Shown here one piece after another: positions 12,289 through 23,385 of a DNA stretch of 60,000 bases (position 1 is the first letter of the stretch; each line of letters starts with the position of its first letter). The notes beneath the pieces are model-generated. The model saw only the letters and a program-made list of their open reading frames with translations, ran no database searches and was not told the origin of the DNA. Source of the stretch: Hydractinia symbiolongicarpus (taxonomy: Eukaryota; Cnidaria; Hydrozoa; Anthoathecata; Hydractiniidae); assembly GCF_029227915.1 (NCBI RefSeq), contig NC_079884.1, positions 498,001 to 558,000 of the forward strand, written 5' to 3'. The position numbers and the translations under genes are program-made.

Positions 12289-13751
12289 CTACATAATATT
12301 CATGAAACTTTACATTTAAAAATAAGTCTAATGAACTGCAAATCCTGAAGCTTATCAGCTGTTAAAAAGGTTGTTATAATTTGATGCCCCAGTTTTGACA
12401 AAAGATGGCATAGCAAATTAGTGACATCAAATTTTATTCTTTGATACGTGTTTGACCGCCCATTCTATTTTTCACAGAAAAATTGACATTCTAAAAATAA
12501 TATATCTTGAGTTTTTTTTAGCAGCCCGCCCCTTTTTTATCAAAATTTTCCGACTACAAAAATTGCCGTCAAGAAAAGAATGGATCTAAATTTAAAATTA
12601 CATTTTCTGAAGTTATTAATAACCGGAAACTATTGCAAGCTGGGAACGAGTTAGAAGGCTTGAAGCGACTCCAAGTTCTAGCAATGGTTCTGGGTATTAA
12701 AGTGTCATAAAAGGTTAGCTCTCAAAATGATGGCTGGACACACTAACCAACATCAACAAAGAGGTTTAGAGAAAGTATCCATAAAAAAATTTATTCTTGT
12801 TTTCTTGTTTTCTTATAAAAAAACAAAGTTAAAAAACTAGTTTTTGTTGTTTGAGCGAGATAATGCAGGCTGGGGACTGGATCACACTATTGATGTATGT
12901 GAAAGTATCTTAAGTGCTAATAATAAGAAACATGGCAGCATGAATTCGGTACACAAGTGAAGTCTTGTGGAACGAATTTTATATTATTTCTGTAAAAAAT
13001 GACTATTACAAATAAATTGTAAAATTATATTCATGAAATAAAGAATCTTTGCTAACGAAAAATTGGTTGCACTATTAAAGGTTAGCTTCAAATTTTGTGT
13101 CCTGTTAAGATTGCAAAAGCGATTTATTTTTTTTAAAAAATGGTGCAAAACTAATCCAGTTCTTTTTTTGTAAACAATTTTACACTACACCAATGCGTGG
13201 TAAAAAAATAGAAAATTCAGTATACGTCTTTTGGCGTTTATATAAACTCTTTAAGAAAAAAAAACAGAAACCTACAACTATTGAAACGCCATATTACTTA
13301 TATTTTTAAACACTCCTCTTGAAATAGAGTTTTTATCGAATCCATAGCCTCTTTAAGTTTAGGTATATCTATCATTACGTTTTTCCACGCGAAAAAGGAT
13401 TTAGATTTAATAATTTGCCACAAAAATAACCAAAATCGAAAAAATTCATAGCGCCTTCTATAAGAAACGCTTCTCCTCATTTTAAAAAATTTTAATAAAT
13501 GCCCAAATTAAAACATTATGCCGTAACTTTAAAAGAAATATTATCAGTGAATATTTTTACAGAATAAATCGTAAAAATTTATATCTATTATTTTCTTGTG
13601 TATTTTTTTCTTATGAGTTTATTATACTTTTATATTATTATTGTTTTAAGGATATAAGGATATATTAGATTTTCTATACTTATCATCAAATGCAGAAATA
13701 AATAGTAAATGAAAGACATCAGGATGAATAACCATCTTTGTTCATAACATA
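12289..13751. other. intergenic between DNase II copies B and C
   Basis: AT-rich sequence without a supported gene or clear repeat. It should contain the promoter of copy B and the 3' UTR of copy C. I cannot point to specific elements. Confidence 0.5.
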
Positions 13752-16173
13752 CTAGTTGATATGTTTCGTGCCACAATGAGTTGCATTGATAGTGAATTTT
13801 GAAAATTCTTCCCACAACTTCGTATTCTTTAAACACAATGTTCCACCTCCTCGTTTAAATTGACTGGGCTAAAACATTCATTACATAAGCCAAATCTAAC
13901 TCAAGTCATATCAGATTGCTTATGTCCATTCTTATAATTTTTTCTTGTTTCAGCACGATTGCTAAAAATGCATTGTAAGTAGCTACACGTTGTTCTGTTT
14001 TATATGCACATCTATTCTTAAATTAACACAATATTTGCTAACAGAAACAGAATCTGGCAATGTAGTGAATTATAAATAAAATAGGATGAAGAGAGGGTTG
14101 CATTTTATGTAACTCGTAAAGAATCAACACGTTACTTAGTTTAAAACTTAATTTAGGAGCTTACTTATTCTTTTCAGAACACTATGAGACGTTATTAGAT
14201 GCGTGTGCAATATTTGTATGTATTATTAAACAATATACACAGCCCTTTTTTTTGCAGAGTAAAAACAGCAAAAACGGAAACAATTAATTCCATATGATAG
14301 AGGAAAACCTAAGTGAAAAATAAATAATAGAACCTACTTGACGATTGATGTCTCCCACACAAACATAGGGTTCCTCAGACGATTCACCAACAACAAACTT
14401 CGAATGGTCGTCTAAGTTTAAGAATGAGAAATCTTGCACGTCGGGTGATGAAATATTCAAACTAATTATGTCATTCACCGTATAACCACCATCACAAGAC
14501 GGTCCAATGTTATGACCATGTTGCCATGTTTCTGTCAATATATTCGTCTGTAAACCAGGTGCAACCAGCTCATGGTAAAGATCTTTGTGAAAGTTATCAG
14601 CCTTGGCGAAATGTTGATAGTCTACTCCAGCGAGTGACTTTATTGCAAGATGGTTCGAGAGTGGAGGTTTGTTCACAATATCACCTACATAAAGTAAGAT
14701 TGACAGAGTTGATTGCTTCCTGAATAAATTTAATAAAACTTGGCAATTTACGGCTTGATGACAGATTTGGTTTTAAAAATATTATACTGACGATCTATGG
14801 ACAAATTTGTTTAAAACAAACACAGATTACAGATTTAGAATGGACATTTGGTTACTACGCTTTGTAACAATGATTATTTTTTAATGAAACTGTTGTAACA
14901 CACCATTTAAAAGTAACTTTATGTTGGGATAATTAACTTCCCAGTCCATTGGCAGGTTAGCATCATGTACATGTGGATCATTAAAGCGAAGTTGCAATCC
15001 AATGTCATTAAATGCAGATGAATTGAATGTGACACACATAAACATTTGTCCATACATACAACCACTATGAGGATAATCATAACCTTCTGAAGCAGCAGGT
15101 GGATATTTTGGAACACTGTTGATCAACCAAAAACCAGATTCTTCGTTAAATGCTAGCGCTCCCTTGGTGTGTCCACACTTGAAATATTTTTCTCCTGAAA
15201 TAATAAAGTTCCAATAATTAACAAGACTTCTAAATGAATACATTATCATGAAACTAGGGCAGTGTTTTAAACAGTGTTTTTATTGGTTAGCCTTGATTTT
15301 ATCATTCGTAGTATTGTCATTCTACATTTCATTTAAACACCTCAATATTTTGTATTCTTTGCGGTGTCACTGTGGCAAAAAATGACCAAAACAGAATACA
15401 TACCGTTCGGATTTTCATCATTATAAAATAAATGAGCTTGATCTGTGGGTCCATCGACATACTGAAAATTATTCTTCTTATACCATTTTTCAGGGTTATA
15501 TTTACTGTAAACTTGATCCAGTGTCAGTCCAGCTGCACTGCTTTGTTCTGCTATCGAGTTATTGGTGAGATAAAATTTGAAATGATTAGAGTCAAGGTAA
15601 ACATAACCATGTCCAGAACTGACCAGTGGTGGAGTTTTGTACCAATCAATTCGCGGTAGTTTATAGATAATAAACCTTAAAATACCAAAGGTGTGAAAAT
15701 TCAGTTAAAAGCTTTCACTCAAAAACAAAACAAAACAAAATGGAACGAAACAGAACAGGAAAGATAATACTTTCTTATATTAGATTGCGTAACTGTTAAT
15801 TTTTTTTTATTCCTGTTTGCAAGAAAAATTAAAATAATTTCTAATACTTTTTTTTTTAATCTTTAAGGCCTTTATAGTATTGCATTGTGGGCATCTTAGA
15901 ATGTGTAACTAGCGTGTTTTTAATGCTGTTTACCCGACCTACGAATTTGAAAATTATGGACAAAAAATATTTGCCTCTTATTTTGCCTAAGATTGTACAA
16001 CATTGTAGATATTAGTCTATATGTTAATGTCTCTCAAGTGACTCAAAATCATTTCACCTCTATGGCAAGGATATATTTACTCACATGTCTACAGGCTGGC
16101 CACCTTCTCCAATGCATGTTAATTTTGTGTAGGCTATGATGACACAGGTTAAGAAAACCAGTACGGTGAACAT
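13752..16173 (-). CDS. DNASE2: deoxyribonuclease II-like protein, copy C (five exons, 371 aa)
   Basis: Exons on the minus strand: 16085-16173, 15404-15675, 14904-15194, 14338-14684, 13752-13868. The architecture is the same as copies A and B. A short signal peptide (MFTVLVFLTCVIIA) precedes KLTCIGEGGQPVD. The HxK elements are His129-Thr-Lys131 (CGHTKG, the form typical of vertebrate DNase II, where A and B have AHSKG) and His311-Ser-Lys313 (DDHSKF). The last exon retains GGGTLC. The start of exon 3 differs from A and B, but its middle is nearly identical to both. In exon 4 a stretch of just over 100 bases is identical to copy B. A T-rich acceptor (AG at 16181-16182) lies 7 bases before the ATG. 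Confidence 0.9.
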
Positions 16174-16182
16174 TATTAGTCT

Positions 16183-18088
16183 AAAAAACACAACTAGTAC
16201 TGGTCATTCAACAAGCTACTTTTAATGCATCAAATTCCTAGTTGTTAAATTCCTAGTTTTATTGATGCTTAATCATCAACAGATATCACCAGACATCATT
16301 GGTAGAAAAAGATTTTTATATAAACAATTAAACAAAAGCAGAACACTTCTACTCTAATAATTAAAAAAAGATCTGACAAAACATCTTGCAATTTATATAA
16401 AAAAAATGTTTAGAGAATTTAGATGGAATGTGTATTTTACCATGATTAAAGGTATACAAACTAAGTGTTTAGGAAATTTTTTGATAAATAGAATTTAATA
16501 AACAGGAAACAAAACTACTACATACTTTAAAGAAACATATACATGGTCGTTCAGAATTTTTTCTTAGTGGTAAAATCATAATATTAGTGTCAGTGATTGT
16601 TATAAGGTACATAAATGGCTCTTGTGTTCAAAACTGTCCTGAATGAAGAGAATTGCATATACCTTATTCATACTAATCTTTATTCTTATTGTGGAACAAA
16701 AAAGAATTAATTTTATTTGAAAGATTTGATTTTTTAAAAGATCTGCTTTACATGTTTTTTTTTATTTAGCAATTGAAATTCCAAAATGAGGCTTAAGGAT
16801 GTTAATAAAAAGTACTTTTTCAGGCTCAAAATATGCTTAAGTTATGCTCAATTGCAAAAAGATTTATTGGAATATGCTTATGATAAGCACATGATCACGC
16901 TCAAAATATGCTTATTTGAAAAAAGAATATATTGAATTTTATCAATTTATAAAAGTCTTTATATTTTGAATAGGAAGCTTTCGTGAGTAATACTGTAGTA
17001 TAAAAAATTTAAACTGTATCCTTCGTCATAAAAAACTGCTTGTGAAAAACAAAACAAAACAAAAAAATTTCTTAGGCTTCACACAATGCTTAGCATATGT
17101 TTAAAAAATGACCAAATTTAAATTTATGGATGTTTACAAATGTCATGCTTATATAAAAAACATGTATAGGTTTTTTTTTGTCAGATCATTCAGGTTAAAA
17201 CAAATCTTTCTTTTTATCCAAATCTCAATTTTCATTTATTTAACAGCCATTTACAGAAGATTATATGTTCTCCTCAAGTTTTTCTGTCAATGCTAATTGG
17301 CTCGAAAGTTTAAAAAAAAAAAAATGAGTGCAATATATACAGTAAAGCTACCAACATCACATCAAAACTTGTCAAAACTTAAAGCTACCAACATCACATC
17401 ATAACTTGTCAAATAAATTAAAACACCTTTACATCCAAAAGCACATCTTTCCTTGTTGGTGTTAGAAAAACAAAACAGATATACACCAATTCAAAAATTC
17501 TAGGCCAGTCAATGCAGCAAGCATAAAATATTTCGACTTTTCAACATTTCATATATTTATATTTTTAATACATTATTTAAATTTAAACGTTTCAACAGTA
17601 TAAAAGAAATCAACAAAACAATTCTGCCATTTAAACATTTTTACAAGACACGTACTGTATTCACTTTTGGGGTTCAGCCCGGATGTTCCTTCATTTTATA
17701 AGAGCAGACTCTTTACCTTTAAATGCATTACAAATATATAAACCAACAAAACATCAAAACACTTTAGGGGAACTGTCCAAAAATTATTATTCAGCAACAA
17801 AATAAATGTATATTTGAACCTAAAAGTGCAAAAATGCGAAAAAACAATTGCGTTCACTTGCGTGGACAAACAGATGAAAAAAGGTCTAAAATTAGGCATC
17901 TTAAAAATACTCACTATGTCAATTGGATTTTAACATACAAAACAAAATGATTCGTCAAGTCTCTAAAGATTTATTTAATTTTTTACAAAGATGCTAGGTT
18001 TAAAGTCAATAAAAGAAATTGATAACATTGACAATTGTAAATACAAAGTTGATGCTTTAAAGAAGGCTTGATTTGGCTTCTACAAAAT
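16183..18088. other. intergenic between DNase II copy C and MASTL
   Basis: AT-rich, no supported gene. It holds a 37-bp tandem duplication at 17344-17417 (unit starting AAAGCTACCAACATCACATC) and a repeated CTCAAAATATGCTTA motif near 16824 and 16900. Short open frames here have no recognisable content. Confidence 0.5.
17344..17417. repeat. 37-bp tandem duplication
   Basis: Two adjacent copies of a unit starting AAAGCTACCAACATCACATC, differing at a few bases. A related sequence (AAAGCTACCAACATAAC) appears near 48027, which hints at a dispersed element. Confidence 0.65.
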
Positions 18089-18094
18089 TTTATT
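18089..18094 (-). promoter_or_regulatory. poly(A) signal of MASTL
   Basis: AATAAA on the minus strand about 90 bases after the MASTL stop codon. Confidence 0.55.
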
Positions 18095-18180
18095 TATAAT
18101 AAAGTTTCAAATTTGATAGTTGTGCTTTTTGTAACAAAAAATACCTTGTGCTTTTATGCACTTTCAATTTTAACTTAATA

Positions 18181-20343
18181 TTAAGGTTTAAAAGCAGACA
18201 TAAGTAATTTATTAGCAACATTTTTTGCTTCAAAATATGTTGTATCATAAACATCATCAGGTTGGGGGATAAATGGTGCAGAAGCTGTTGGAAGATTCTT
18301 CCAATCAAAACCATCAAAACAATGCATCTCTTTTATGGTATCAGGTTTTGGTCGCATCTCTGGATTAACTGTTAACAAACCCTCAATACAATCAACACAG
18401 TTTTGTGAAAGGCGTTCTTCGCCCTCTGGCCATATTAAATCGCGGTCTAAAATGTGTTCAAAAACAAGTTCTGCAGTATCATCATTGAAAGGTGGAATTC
18501 CAGTTAAAAATTCATAAAAACAAACTCCCAATGCCCAAAAATCAACAGGGGCACCATAATTTTTTTCCAGCAATATTTCTGGGGCTAAATAGTCTGGTGT
18601 ACCAAGAATTTTTTTCCGCTCTGCTGGAGTGGCTTTTCCACGAAGGCAACTTTTTGGTGTGCGAAAAGGTGTTTGTTTTGGAGTAACATTAGGACAGCTT
18701 TCAAGACTCAAATTTCCATCAGGAGTCTTTTTCACATAATTTGAAATTTCATTTGGAGTTCCTGTTTGAAAACAAGATAATTCTGGTGATATTCCATCAC
18801 AAAATCTTAGCATCTGAATAGGAGTTTTTATTGATTCAGAATTTTTTCGACCCTGATCAACAGCACTTTTTGGAGTCAATGATGGAGAATCTTTTTTGAA
18901 ATTGACACCAGTTTGTGATGGCGACGGTGTAAATTTTACTGCTTTATTTAATTTTCCTTTCCCGTCCTTATTTAGACTGTCATTATGAGGACTAAGCATA
19001 ACACACTCACTCACCAAACTTATACTCATATGGCTCGTTTCTGTCAGAGCTGTCACACCGCTGATATTGTTTGTAGATATTTCATGGGATAATGGAGACG
19101 CTCCTGGTAGATTATTAAATTCAGGGTTTTTATGCATGTGAGATGATAAAACAATTTGTGGCGAGTCAGTGGTTTTATTTCCACACTGTTGAACTTGATC
19201 AGCAAAATGTACAGAATGTATTTTAAGTGATTCATCAATTGTATTCTTAATATCATCTGTTGAAGTTTCTAATTCACAGGGTAAACTTTGAGAGTACAGT
19301 CTGGCTCGTTTGTATATGGTCCCTCTTGCAAAATTCTCTTTTTCATCGCTTTCTTGATCTAAATCTGTGAAACTTCGTTTTCGCTTTATAATATCTAGAG
19401 CAAGTGACGTAATGTCAGCAGTCAATCCTGTGCAAGCCCCTCCACATTTATATGAACCTGCACTGTCACTCACTTCAGAAGAAAACGATGCTCTTGGGTT
19501 TCGCGGAGTAGACAACATTGATGCAGCTTCGGCAAAATCAGAGTTTTCAGTATACATTTGAGGTGGGCTAAAGATAAAATCTTTAGACTCTGATGTAGAT
19601 GCGATAATACTTAAAGATGACATATTTCTTTTTTTCGGTTCTGTTTTTTTGGGTATTGAAAAAGTAAAATTACTCGTAAGTGATTGTAATTGACCAGGAG
19701 TCCTCCAGAAAATTTTCTTGCTTAAATTTGTCTCATTACTTTTATTCACTAGGCCAGGGGTATTGATGAGGTCCATAAAGTTAGGTTTTCTTTCCGACGT
19801 TAAACAGGATAAACCAAAATCTGTTAACTTTACATGACCCGAATTGGAGAGCAACATATTGTCAGGTTTTATATCTCTGTGAAATATTGCATGACTATGC
19901 AAGTACTCTAATGCCAGAACAACTTCTGCAATATAAAACGTTGCCATATGCTCTTCAAAATACCCTAAATTATGAAGAAGCGATTTGATATCGCCACCAA
20001 TCATGTATTCCATGACCAAATAAATTTTCTCATCTGATTGAAAAGAATAATACAGTTGTACAACAAATGGACTTTTAGAGGATATAGCTAATGCATCTCT
20101 CTCTGCAACCACTTGCTCCATCATATTCTTAGTCAACACATTGCATTTTTTCATTGCCTTCAATGCATACAATTTTCTTGAACCTTTTTTTCTCGCAAGA
20201 TAGACTTGTCCAAAGGCTCCTCTGCTAATTGGTTTAAGGATTTCAAAATCATTTATTCCAGGAGCTGCATGAGATTTCTTGACAGTTAAATGCTTAGAGT
20301 CAAATATTGGTTTGTGTTTTTTTGTCACCTCAGAAAATGCCAT
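18181..20343 (-). CDS. MASTL: Greatwall/MASTL serine-threonine kinase (720 aa, coding region in one exon)
   Basis: An AGC-family kinase which in animals phosphorylates ENSA/ARPP19 to inhibit PP2A-B55 at mitotic entry. The glycine loop SRGAFGQV is at 40-47, the ATP lysine is Lys62, HRDIKPDN has Asp157, and DFG has Asp175. A long insert of about 400 residues separates DFG from GTPDYLAPE (about 581-589), the diagnostic MASTL split. Thr195-Pro and Thr215-Pro at the start of the insert align with the two proline-directed activating threonines of vertebrate MASTL. The C-terminal tail keeps FIPQPDD, and Ser716 sits where the tail autophosphorylation site should be. Length is somewhat below vertebrate MASTL (about 880). 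The coding region is uninterrupted, whereas vertebrate MASTL has many introns. A possible acceptor lies 14 bases before the ATG. Confidence 0.95.
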   Translation of the reverse strand: MAFSEVTKKHKPIFDSKHLTVKKSHAAPGINDFEILKPISRGAFGQVYLARKKGSRKLYALKAMKKCNVLTKNMMEQVVAERDALAISSKSPFVVQLYYSFQSDEKIYLVMEYMIGGDIKSLLHNLGYFEEHMATFYIAEVVLALEYLHSHAIFHRDIKPDNMLLSNSGHVKLTDFGLSCLTSERKPNFMDLINTPGLVNKSNETNLSKKIFWRTPGQLQSLTSNFTFSIPKKTEPKKRNMSSLSIIASTSESKDFIFSPPQMYTENSDFAEAASMLSTPRNPRASFSSEVSDSAGSYKCGGACTGLTADITSLALDIIKRKRSFTDLDQESDEKENFARGTIYKRARLYSQSLPCELETSTDDIKNTIDESLKIHSVHFADQVQQCGNKTTDSPQIVLSSHMHKNPEFNNLPGASPLSHEISTNNISGVTALTETSHMSISLVSECVMLSPHNDSLNKDGKGKLNKAVKFTPSPSQTGVNFKKDSPSLTPKSAVDQGRKNSESIKTPIQMLRFCDGISPELSCFQTGTPNEISNYVKKTPDGNLSLESCPNVTPKQTPFRTPKSCLRGKATPAERKKILGTPDYLAPEILLEKNYGAPVDFWALGVCFYEFLTGIPPFNDDTAELVFEHILDRDLIWPEGEERLSQNCVDCIEGLLTVNPEMRPKPDTIKEMHCFDGFDWKNLPTASAPFIPQPDDVYDTTYFEAKNVANKLLMSAFKP

Positions 20344-20861
20344 TCTTCATTATATACCTGTGCATAAAAAAAGGAAGATAAAAATAGATGCCTACTGGCT
20401 AGTCAAATTATAAGAAACCAGAATAGATATTCACAACACATAGTTTTCTCAGAATATTAGGTCCCACTATAAGTTCTCAGTTGTGTTCTGATCATTTTTT
20501 AGGTATTTTTTTAATTAATATTGTACAAACTAGTGCCCAGGGCTTGTTTTATACTTTGAAATGATAAAAACAACTGTAGCAGATTTGAATTTGGCAGTTA
20601 AGTTGGGGAATCCATTCATAGCTCTATATTTATGGGATTGTATGCAAAAATAAAAGAGGCCTGGAATGGGGAAACAATTTTCGTCTTGGTATATACCTAA
20701 ATTTAAATGGTATTTTTGCTTTTTACTACAGTACTGGAAAAAGGTTGTTTCATTTTTAAAATAGTTCTATTATGAAAAAGTGTTAATGGCCTCGATAGCT
20801 TTGAGAATGACAACGAGACGAATGCATCGCAAAGCCCTCTCGATACAATTTAAAAGTAAAA

Positions 20862-23385
20862 GATAGATAGATATTTTTTTATTTATCAATAGCAGTTATA
20901 TATATACAATTAAAATTAAGAGAAAATAAATATAAAGAAAAAGAAAATAAATATCATAATTAGTCAGGGTAACAAAATTAAAATATATAATGCTATTGAA
21001 GGGAGACCATACCTAATAGCATAAAGCTAAGGCAAAGGGTATGGCCACCCTTGGACAATTACAGTAAACGATACGAGACGCACAAAACAACACACACATA
21101 AAAGTGGGTCAAATGATAAACAACCATGCGGGAAACAAATGGCCAAGTCTGACAATTCAGGAAGGATTAGTAAGAGGAAACAAAGTACTTTTTCAGATCA
21201 CTTCTAAGATTAAAATAATCAAGGGAGACAAATTTTCTAGTCATTAAAGACTGCAATTTATTCCAGGAATTAATGGCATTAAATCTAATTGAGTTTTTAC
21301 CAAAAGAAATAGTATTAAAGGTAGGGAGATTGATCAAACCAATTTTCTCTGCCCGAGTGCCTTGAGCATGGGTGAAGTCAACCGCAAATGTATTAAGGAT
21401 AGAAGCAGGCAATTTTTCATGAAATAGTTTATGTAAAAATAGAATATTGTGACATTTGACAATATCAGAGAATTTGAGGAGCTCAAGATTACCATACAGG
21501 TGACTGGATGATGCTCTTCGAGATTCAAAAGACATGAGTCTAATAGCAAAATTTTGCAAAACAGTAATACGATTAACATCAAGACTGTTTGGCTGACCCC
21601 AAATTTGATTACAATATTGCAAGTGTGAATGAAAAATGGCATAGTAAACTAGAATAAGAACATTTAAAGGCACAAAGTGACGAAGTTTAGCTAAAGCTCC
21701 ATTGGCCCTCTTGAGCTTGGCAACAGTATCATTGATCTGAGACTTCCAGCTTAAATCAGAATCTAATAGAACACCAAGATATTTAATACAATTACTAGGT
21801 ATAAGCCTTTTACCATTGATAAAAAGCCTAAAATCGTAATTAAGAGGTTTCCGTGTATGTTTAAAAACAATGTACTCAGTCTTACTAGCATTAAGAGAAA
21901 TTTTATTGGCATTGAGCCAATGGCAAAGAAGCTTGAGGTCAAAATTCATTTGTTTGGCCAGTTGTTTCAAAGATTTACTGAAGTTTAAGAGATTGGTGTC
22001 ATCAGCAAAGTGATGCACCAAAGAAAAATTAATTGAACAATGCAGGTCGTTAATATAAATTAAAAATAAAAGAGGTCCTAAAACAGAGCCCTGAGGGACA
22101 CCATGCCTGATAAGATTACTAGTTGATATATTTCCATTGATGGATACAAACTGTTGACGTCCTGTTAAGTAAGACTTAAATAGTGAGAGTGGGGTACCAC
22201 GAATTCCATAGTGAAAAAGCTTTTTAAGCAAAATTTCATGATCAACCGTATCAAAAGCCTTTTGAAGATCAATGAACACTCCACATGCATAATTTCCTTT
22301 ATCAAGAGCATCCATAATTTTTTGAGAGATGTTCAGAAGTGTTTGAGAAGTCGAGTAATTTTTCCTAAAGCCAAATTGATGCTTGTAGAGGGCGTTGTTT
22401 GCTTCGAGAAAACCATACACTCGTTTGTATATGATTTTTTCATATATTTTATCAATATTTGAGAGTAAGGATATAGGTCGGTAATTTGTTAATTCTAATT
22501 TGGACCCTTTTTTATAAATAGGGATGGTCTTGGCAGTTTTTAGGTTTGTAGGAAAAATACCAGTTGTGAAAGACAAATTAATAAGTTTTGAAAGTGGTAT
22601 AGATAATTCAGATTTAACAAGAGTTAAAATATGGGCAGGAATACTGAATGGCCCAGAAGATTTACCAGGGTCAAGGGAAGAAATGCAATGCAGAACTTCT
22701 AAATCATCAGTTGGTGAAAGAAACATCGAATTAGAAGTAGAATTTTTTAGAAAAGAGGAGAAATGTTTTCGAGTGAACGGGATATTCATTCTGATGTTAT
22801 CTGCAATTGAAGCAAAGTAATCATTAAAAGAATTAGCAATTGTCACTGGATCAGTTACAACAGAGTTATTAATGTTCATACAGGTGGGAGAAGCAGAAAC
22901 AGAAGAACGAACAGAAATAATATTTTTAACCCCTTTCCAAATATTGCCAATATTTTTTTGGTTATTGCTAAAATATTTATTGAGGAAATTACTCTTACTC
23001 ATTCTACATAGAGATACAATTTTGTTGCGGTACTTTTTAAAACTCTCTAGCAAGGAAGACTTTAAAAGTGGATCTTTCTCTCTTAAAAAGCATTTATGCA
23101 GATGGTCTCTTTTGATTATTGAGGTAAGGATACCATTAGTAATCCAAGGATTGGATTTTTTTTTTCTTTTTTTGTTGCATGTTTTTTTTAGAGGAGCATG
23201 ATTGACCAATAGACTGTTGATACAATTGTAAAAATTGTTAAACGATAAGTTGGGATCATCTACATTCAATTGTAGGATATCATCCCAATTTTTATTGTGA
23301 AGTTCGGTGAGAAAGTCATTGTGATGAAATTTCTTCCAATCATGAACAAATATATCATCAGAGGTGTGCAATCAGGAGACACTGA
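20862..23385 (-). mobile_element. 5'-truncated non-LTR retrotransposon (LINE)
   Basis: The minus strand carries the reverse-transcriptase part of a LINE ORF2 (21167-23371), followed by about 300 bases of 3' tail ending in a TATC-type simple repeat near 20862-20880. There is no endonuclease domain and no ORF1, so this is a typical 5' truncation. A stop codon lies just before the open frame, near 23375. I could not identify target-site duplications. It lies upstream of MASTL, in intergenic DNA or in a 5' UTR intron of that gene. Confidence 0.85.
21167..23371 (-). CDS. LINE reverse transcriptase, partial ORF2 (about 734 codons)
   Basis: Residues 1-170 are the Lys/Asn-rich linker that normally joins endonuclease and RT. 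RT motifs follow in order: YRPISLLSN, QFGFRKNYST, FIDLQKAFDTVDHEILL, GVPQGSVLGPLLFLIYINDL and the catalytic FADD at about residue 454. The thumb and C-terminal region includes YLGVLLDSDLSW and Y(A)IFHSHLQYCNQIWG. The order is that of the Jockey/CR1-like LINE groups, although exact clade assignment needs a phylogeny. The frame is intact over 2.2 kb, implying a recent insertion, but the missing 5' half means the copy cannot be autonomous. Confidence 0.88.
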   Translation of the reverse strand: MHTSDDIFVHDWKKFHHNDFLTELHNKNWDDILQLNVDDPNLSFNNFYNCINSLLVNHAPLKKTCNKKRKKKSNPWITNGILTSIIKRDHLHKCFLREKDPLLKSSLLESFKKYRNKIVSLCRMSKSNFLNKYFSNNQKNIGNIWKGVKNIISVRSSVSASPTCMNINNSVVTDPVTIANSFNDYFASIADNIRMNIPFTRKHFSSFLKNSTSNSMFLSPTDDLEVLHCISSLDPGKSSGPFSIPAHILTLVKSELSIPLSKLINLSFTTGIFPTNLKTAKTIPIYKKGSKLELTNYRPISLLSNIDKIYEKIIYKRVYGFLEANNALYKHQFGFRKNYSTSQTLLNISQKIMDALDKGNYACGVFIDLQKAFDTVDHEILLKKLFHYGIRGTPLSLFKSYLTGRQQFVSINGNISTSNLIRHGVPQGSVLGPLLFLIYINDLHCSINFSLVHHFADDTNLLNFSKSLKQLAKQMNFDLKLLCHWLNANKISLNASKTEYIVFKHTRKPLNYDFRLFINGKRLIPSNCIKYLGVLLDSDLSWKSQINDTVAKLKRANGALAKLRHFVPLNVLILVYYAIFHSHLQYCNQIWGQPNSLDVNRITVLQNFAIRLMSFESRRASSSHLYGNLELLKFSDIVKCHNILFLHKLFHEKLPASILNTFAVDFTHAQGTRAEKIGLINLPTFNTISFGKNSIRFNAINSWNKLQSLMTRKFVSLDYFNLRSDLKKYFVSSY

